Shown here: positions 11,502-13,793 of the stretch, piece by piece
Numbering within the stretch: position 1 is the first letter of the stretch
How the letters are laid out: every line of letters starts with the position of its first letter
Assembly (NCBI GenBank): GCA_964499445.1
Contig: CAZCLE010000027.1
Coordinates: forward strand, 1-13,793
Source: GCA-2688105 sp964499445
Lineage (GTDB): Bacteria; Chloroflexota; Dehalococcoidia; Dehalococcoidales; GCA-2688105
DNA length: 13,793 nt
Reading direction: 5' to 3'
Position numbers and translations under genes: made by a program
Notes under the pieces: generated by a model
What the model was told of the DNA's origin: nothing
Seen by the model: only the letters and a program-made list of their open reading frames with translations
The model's database searches: none

Positions 11502-12765
11502 TTTCGACCTCGGTCGTGAGGGTCTGGAAAATCCTTAGATAATCGCGCAGGTTTCTGGTGATGAGAAACTTCTCTTGAACCAGGCGTCTGCCGGCACTTC
11601 CGAGCCTGCCAGCAGCCTCGCTATCTCGCAACAGGTAGGCGATGGCTTCTACCCACTCATTCACCGAGCGCACCAGGAAGCCAGTTTCCCTATGTGATAT
11701 CTGGAGGGCGATACCCCCCACATCACTGGCCACCACCGGACAGCCCTTCCACAGGGCCTCGGCGACGACCAGCCCAAAACCATCGCGAATCGATTTTTGC
11801 ACCACCACGCTGGCTGCCTGATGGAAGGCATTGAGCTCTGGGCTGCCCACTCCGTTCTGCCCCCACAGTATATGAATATCGCCCTTGCCCTGGGCATGGG
11901 CGGCAGTGCGTTGGTACCATGACCAGGCTTCGGGGTCATCGCCAGCGCCACCCCCCACCAGTACCAATTGCACCTCGGGGAATTCTTTCCTCAGCAAATC
12001 ATATATGTCGATAACCCCGCAAAAATCTTTCCACGGGTCGAAACGAGATACCTTGAAGATAAAGGGACGACCCGGGTCAACGCCATAGCGCAGGAGAATA
12101 TTACGGACTTCCCTATCATCCAGGAGGCGATTCTTGATGCTCAATGGGTCTATCCCCGGGGGCACCTCGAAACACCGGGGGACGCCAAAGTCCTTTGGAA
12201 AGTATTGTCTCTTGGTAAAAATGGCAGCATCGTAGATATCAACATAAGGCTTCAGAAATCTCCAAATACTGGGGCGAGGAGTGCTGAGGTCTAGGTGACA
12301 GCGCCATATCCAAATACCTGGATTTCGATGACCGTTTTTCTGACGCAGAAGTCGCAGAACCCCTGCCGGCTGAGGGTCATGAACTACAACAAAATCATAG
12401 GTTCCGTTAGAGTTCAGAAGGTCGGCATTCAGACTGTTGTACTTTAGCCACGTCTCTTTCATATGAGATTTCAGCCGTACCGGCATCCCTTGGAGTCCAT
12501 TGTGCATGGCCTTGGTGACCTTATAGAACTCGTCCGCCCCTTGCAGGATACACCACTCGGCATTCAATTCCAGGTCACACATCAGCGGAACCAAAGCCTT
12601 CAGTATCTCGGCTACCCCGCCACCAGCGGCGGTAGCATTGAGATGAAGCACTCTGGCTCCACATAAAGGTTTAGCCAGCTCCCTCAGTTCCTGAATGCAT
12701 TCCTCTCCCACTATGGATGTGTATTCACTCAGTGAGCGTCTGTGGGTGAGAACGCATTCAGCCAT
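11494..12765 (-). CDS. treT: TreT-like trehalose synthase, GT4 glycosyltransferase
   Basis: TreT joins NDP-glucose and glucose into trehalose in one step. The 423-residue protein begins MAECVLTHRRSLSEYTSIVG, then VLHLNATAAGGGVAEILKAL (39-58) and AEWCILQGADEFYKVTKAMH, which are TreT-specific N-terminal blocks. The C-terminal Rossmann domain has VSRFDPWKD (239-247; R241 and K246 for phosphates) and QKSIRDGFGLVVAEALWKG. The family EX7E motif has Asp at 328 in place of the first Glu, with E336 kept. AGGAGGGG precedes the ATG at 12765. The winged-helix gene follows with an 8-nt overlap. Other GT4 sucrose- or glucosylglycerate-type roles cannot be excluded, so the symbol is tentative. Likely use: compatible solute or glucose storage. 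Confidence 0.85.
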   Translation of the reverse strand: MAECVLTHRRSLSEYTSIVGEECIQELRELAKPLCGARVLHLNATAAGGGVAEILKALVPLMCDLELNAEWCILQGADEFYKVTKAMHNGLQGMPVRLKSHMKETWLKYNSLNADLLNSNGTYDFVVVHDPQPAGVLRLLRQKNGHRNPGIWIWRCHLDLSTPRPSIWRFLKPYVDIYDAAIFTKRQYFPKDFGVPRCFEVPPGIDPLSIKNRLLDDREVRNILLRYGVDPGRPFIFKVSRFDPWKDFCGVIDIYDLLRKEFPEVQLVLVGGGAGDDPEAWSWYQRTAAHAQGKGDIHILWGQNGVGSPELNAFHQAASVVVQKSIRDGFGLVVAEALWKGCPVVASDVGGIALQISHRETGFLVRSVNEWVEAIAYLLRDSEAAGRLGSAGRRLVQEKFLITRNLRDYLRIFQTLTTEVENA

Positions 12766-12970
12766 TTATTCCCCTCCTGTTTTAGACCTGCTTACAGGCA
12801 CAATCAGAATCCAACCTGAAACCAACCATGCCATCCTATCCATTACCATTGACATTGTGGCTGACCTTTATTTATTAACTCTACATTCAAGAAATGTCTT
12901 ACATAACAGATGATGCTTGAAATCTATTACCAGATTAAAAAGACTATACTAATATTACGTGAAATACATT
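12766..12970 (-). promoter_or_regulatory. Long untranslated leader of treT
   Basis: About 205 nt separate the predicted transcript start near 12971 from the treT ATG. The sequence is A+T-rich and has no ORF with recognisable content. No known riboswitch core or terminator hairpin was recognised. TTGAATG with a TAATAAATAAA tract (about 12870-12895) might be a second, weaker promoter. Confidence 0.35.
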
Positions 12971-12976
12971 TCTAGT

Positions 12977-13007
12977 ATTATATATCACATATTATTTGGG
13001 TTGTCAA
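12977..13007 (-). promoter_or_regulatory. Putative promoter of treT and the winged-helix gene
   Basis: On the minus strand TTGACA (13007-13002) is followed after 17 nt by TATATA (12984-12979); TATAAT at 12982-12977 gives 19 nt spacing. It is a near-consensus vegetative promoter, expected to start near 12971. Confidence 0.6.
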
Positions 13008-13019
13008 GTAGTTTTCAAG

Positions 13020-13036
13020 CTAATTTTCAAAATTAG
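13020..13036. promoter_or_regulatory. Inverted repeat upstream of the treT promoter, candidate operator
   Basis: Perfect 8-nt arms CTAATTTT and AAAATTAG flank a single C. It lies just upstream of the -35 box, a position used by activators or by repressors in looped complexes. The winged-helix protein of the same operon is a plausible but unproven binder. Confidence 0.4.
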
Positions 13037-13064
13037 TACCAATTGTATGGGTGGAAGGGTGTCG

Positions 13065-13211
13065 ATGCCTGGATGGAGCTTTCTCAAGTCCATTGTAGAC
13101 AGGATTGAGGTGGATGACCCGGCAGTCAAGGTGTATTACACTATTCCTATGTCCTCGCATAGCGTGTCGGAAGAGACAAGGGGAGTTTTACCTTTTGTAC
13201 ATAACGGTTGA
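13065..13211 (+). pseudogene. C-terminal remnant of a serine recombinase
   Basis: The 48-codon frame reads MPGWSFLKSIVDRIEVDDPA then VKVYYTIPMSSHSVSEETRG and ends VLPFVHNG. The LKSIVDRIEV..VKVYYTIPM pattern resembles the end of large serine recombinases, whose last domain has a V-x-R-I-E-V strand followed by Y-x-x-P. The N-terminal catalytic domain and zinc ribbon are missing; a large recombinase is about 450-550 residues. The upstream frame extends to 12996 but is not family-like. It is therefore the tail of a lost integrase, and hints that a mobile element once ended here. The similarity is short and recalled, so confidence is moderate. Confidence 0.6.
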
Positions 13212-13250
13212 GGGAAAGGGGGTGAGGGTGATACCAAATATCAATCTATG

Positions 13251-13282
13251 GGCTATAATTGGCAATAGCCGAGTGATATAAT
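13251..13282 (+). promoter_or_regulatory. Candidate promoter region for amrS
   Basis: Two TATAAT boxes occur (13254-13259 and 13277-13282). The second has the extended form TGATATAAT, which can work without a -35 box; none is clear. An inverted repeat GGCTAT/ATAGCC (13251-13256 and 13265-13270) lies between. The start codon is only 18 nt after the second box. Confidence 0.4.
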
Positions 13283-13299
13283 TAGGGTAGGGGAATAAG

Positions 13300-13793
13300 A
13301 TGAAGGTAACCGCTCGTGAGGCACTGCTCTACGAAAAGCTGCCCAACTCCAGGGTAAGGTGTAACATCTGCCAGTGGCGTTGCACTATAGGTCTGGGCAA
13401 GCTCGGCGTTTGTAAAATGTATCAGAATAGGGATGGCATCCTGTATAACCTGAACTACGCCCAGGCATCATCGGTAGCCGTTGACCCTATTGAAAAGAAA
13501 CCTTTGTTCCACTTCTTCCCCGGTAGCTCGGTTTTCTCCCTCGGCGGTTGGGGCTGCAACTTTCACTGTCAGGACTGCCAGAACTGGGAGATTGCCTGCG
13601 TTGAGATTGCCGAGCCGGGACGCGGTTCTAGGGAAATCCAACCTCAGGAAGCGGTGGAGCTGGCTAAACACTACCACTGTCAGGGCATTGCCTGGACATA
13701 TAACGAGCCCACCATCTGGTTTGAATATACCCTTGACTCAGCCAAGCTGGCTAAGGAGAACAACCTGTATACCGTCTATGTCACCAATGGCTA
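13300..13793 (+). CDS. amrS: AmmeMemoRadiSam system radical SAM enzyme AmrS, 5' part
   Basis: AmrS-like proteins are radical SAM enzymes encoded with AmmeMemo proteins (AMMECR1/Memo fusions) in archaea and anaerobic bacteria; their substrate is unknown. The 164 visible codons start MKVTAREALLYEKLPNSRVR and continue with a Cys-rich stretch C21-X2-C24-X3-C28 and C38 (CNICQWRCTIGLGKLGVC), a probable extra metal site. Then GWGCNFHCQDCQNW holds the radical SAM C86-X3-C90-X2-C93. Next are GIAWTYNEPTIWFEY and YVTNGY, typical of the PflA-like subclass. The gene runs off the window edge. AGGGTAGGGG precedes the ATG at about 6 nt. The Memo partner is not visible. Confidence 0.92.
   Translation, partial: MKVTAREALLYEKLPNSRVRCNICQWRCTIGLGKLGVCKMYQNRDGILYNLNYAQASSVAVDPIEKKPLFHFFPGSSVFSLGGWGCNFHCQDCQNWEIACVEIAEPGRGSREIQPQEAVELAKHYHCQGIAWTYNEPTIWFEYTLDSAKLAKENNLYTVYVTNG

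Noticed and set aside
11661..12294. Several overlapping frames inside treT on both strands
   Set aside because: All are contained within the intact 423-codon glycosyltransferase gene and lack recognisable domains.

Overview
The window looks like a chromosomal segment of an uncultured anaerobic bacterium, most likely Chloroflexota of the Dehalococcoidia type. This is inferred from the gene mix: an archaeal-type FBP aldolase/phosphatase, a DUF1385 protein beside rpmE, a TreT-like trehalose synthase with a winged-helix partner, and an AmmeMemoRadiSam radical SAM gene. No rRNA, tRNA or CRISPR array was found.

Layout. Positions 1-4600 (minus strand) hold a housekeeping cluster transcribed fbp > rdgB > moaA > moaC > dnaN: gluconeogenesis, nucleotide-pool cleaning, the first two steps of molybdopterin synthesis, and the DNA sliding clamp. 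A hairpin repeat separates moaA from moaC. The fbp leader contains a decayed cobO (corrinoid adenosyltransferase) stub behind a good promoter. Divergently, 4994-6167 (plus) carries hisA and hisI, separated by another repeat copy. An A+T-richer two-gene module follows (6301-7187): a Panacea-domain antitoxin and an unclassified putative toxin. Positions 7406-9199 (minus) hold rplU-rpmA-rpmE, an intrinsic terminator, then DUF1385. Positions 9396-9982 (plus) hold an AbrB-type antitoxin and a RelE/ParE-like toxin behind a 28-nt perfect palindrome. coaE (minus) follows, then a 538-nt gap packed with five repeat copies. Positions 11178-12765 (minus) hold treT and an overlapping winged-helix regulator. 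A serine recombinase tail remnant (13065-13211) and the 5' part of amrS (13300 to the window end) close the window.

The most notable observations are these. (1) hisA and rplU both lack any NTG start; family alignment and Shine-Dalgarno spacing point to ATA (4994) and ATT (9199), so a standard gene caller would truncate both. (2) The Panacea module has a partner protein with no family I can name. (3) A two-hairpin repeat of about 80 nt, in both orientations, occupies operon gaps. (4) Two toxin-antitoxin modules bracket the ribosomal-protein block. Everything else is ordinary core metabolism.
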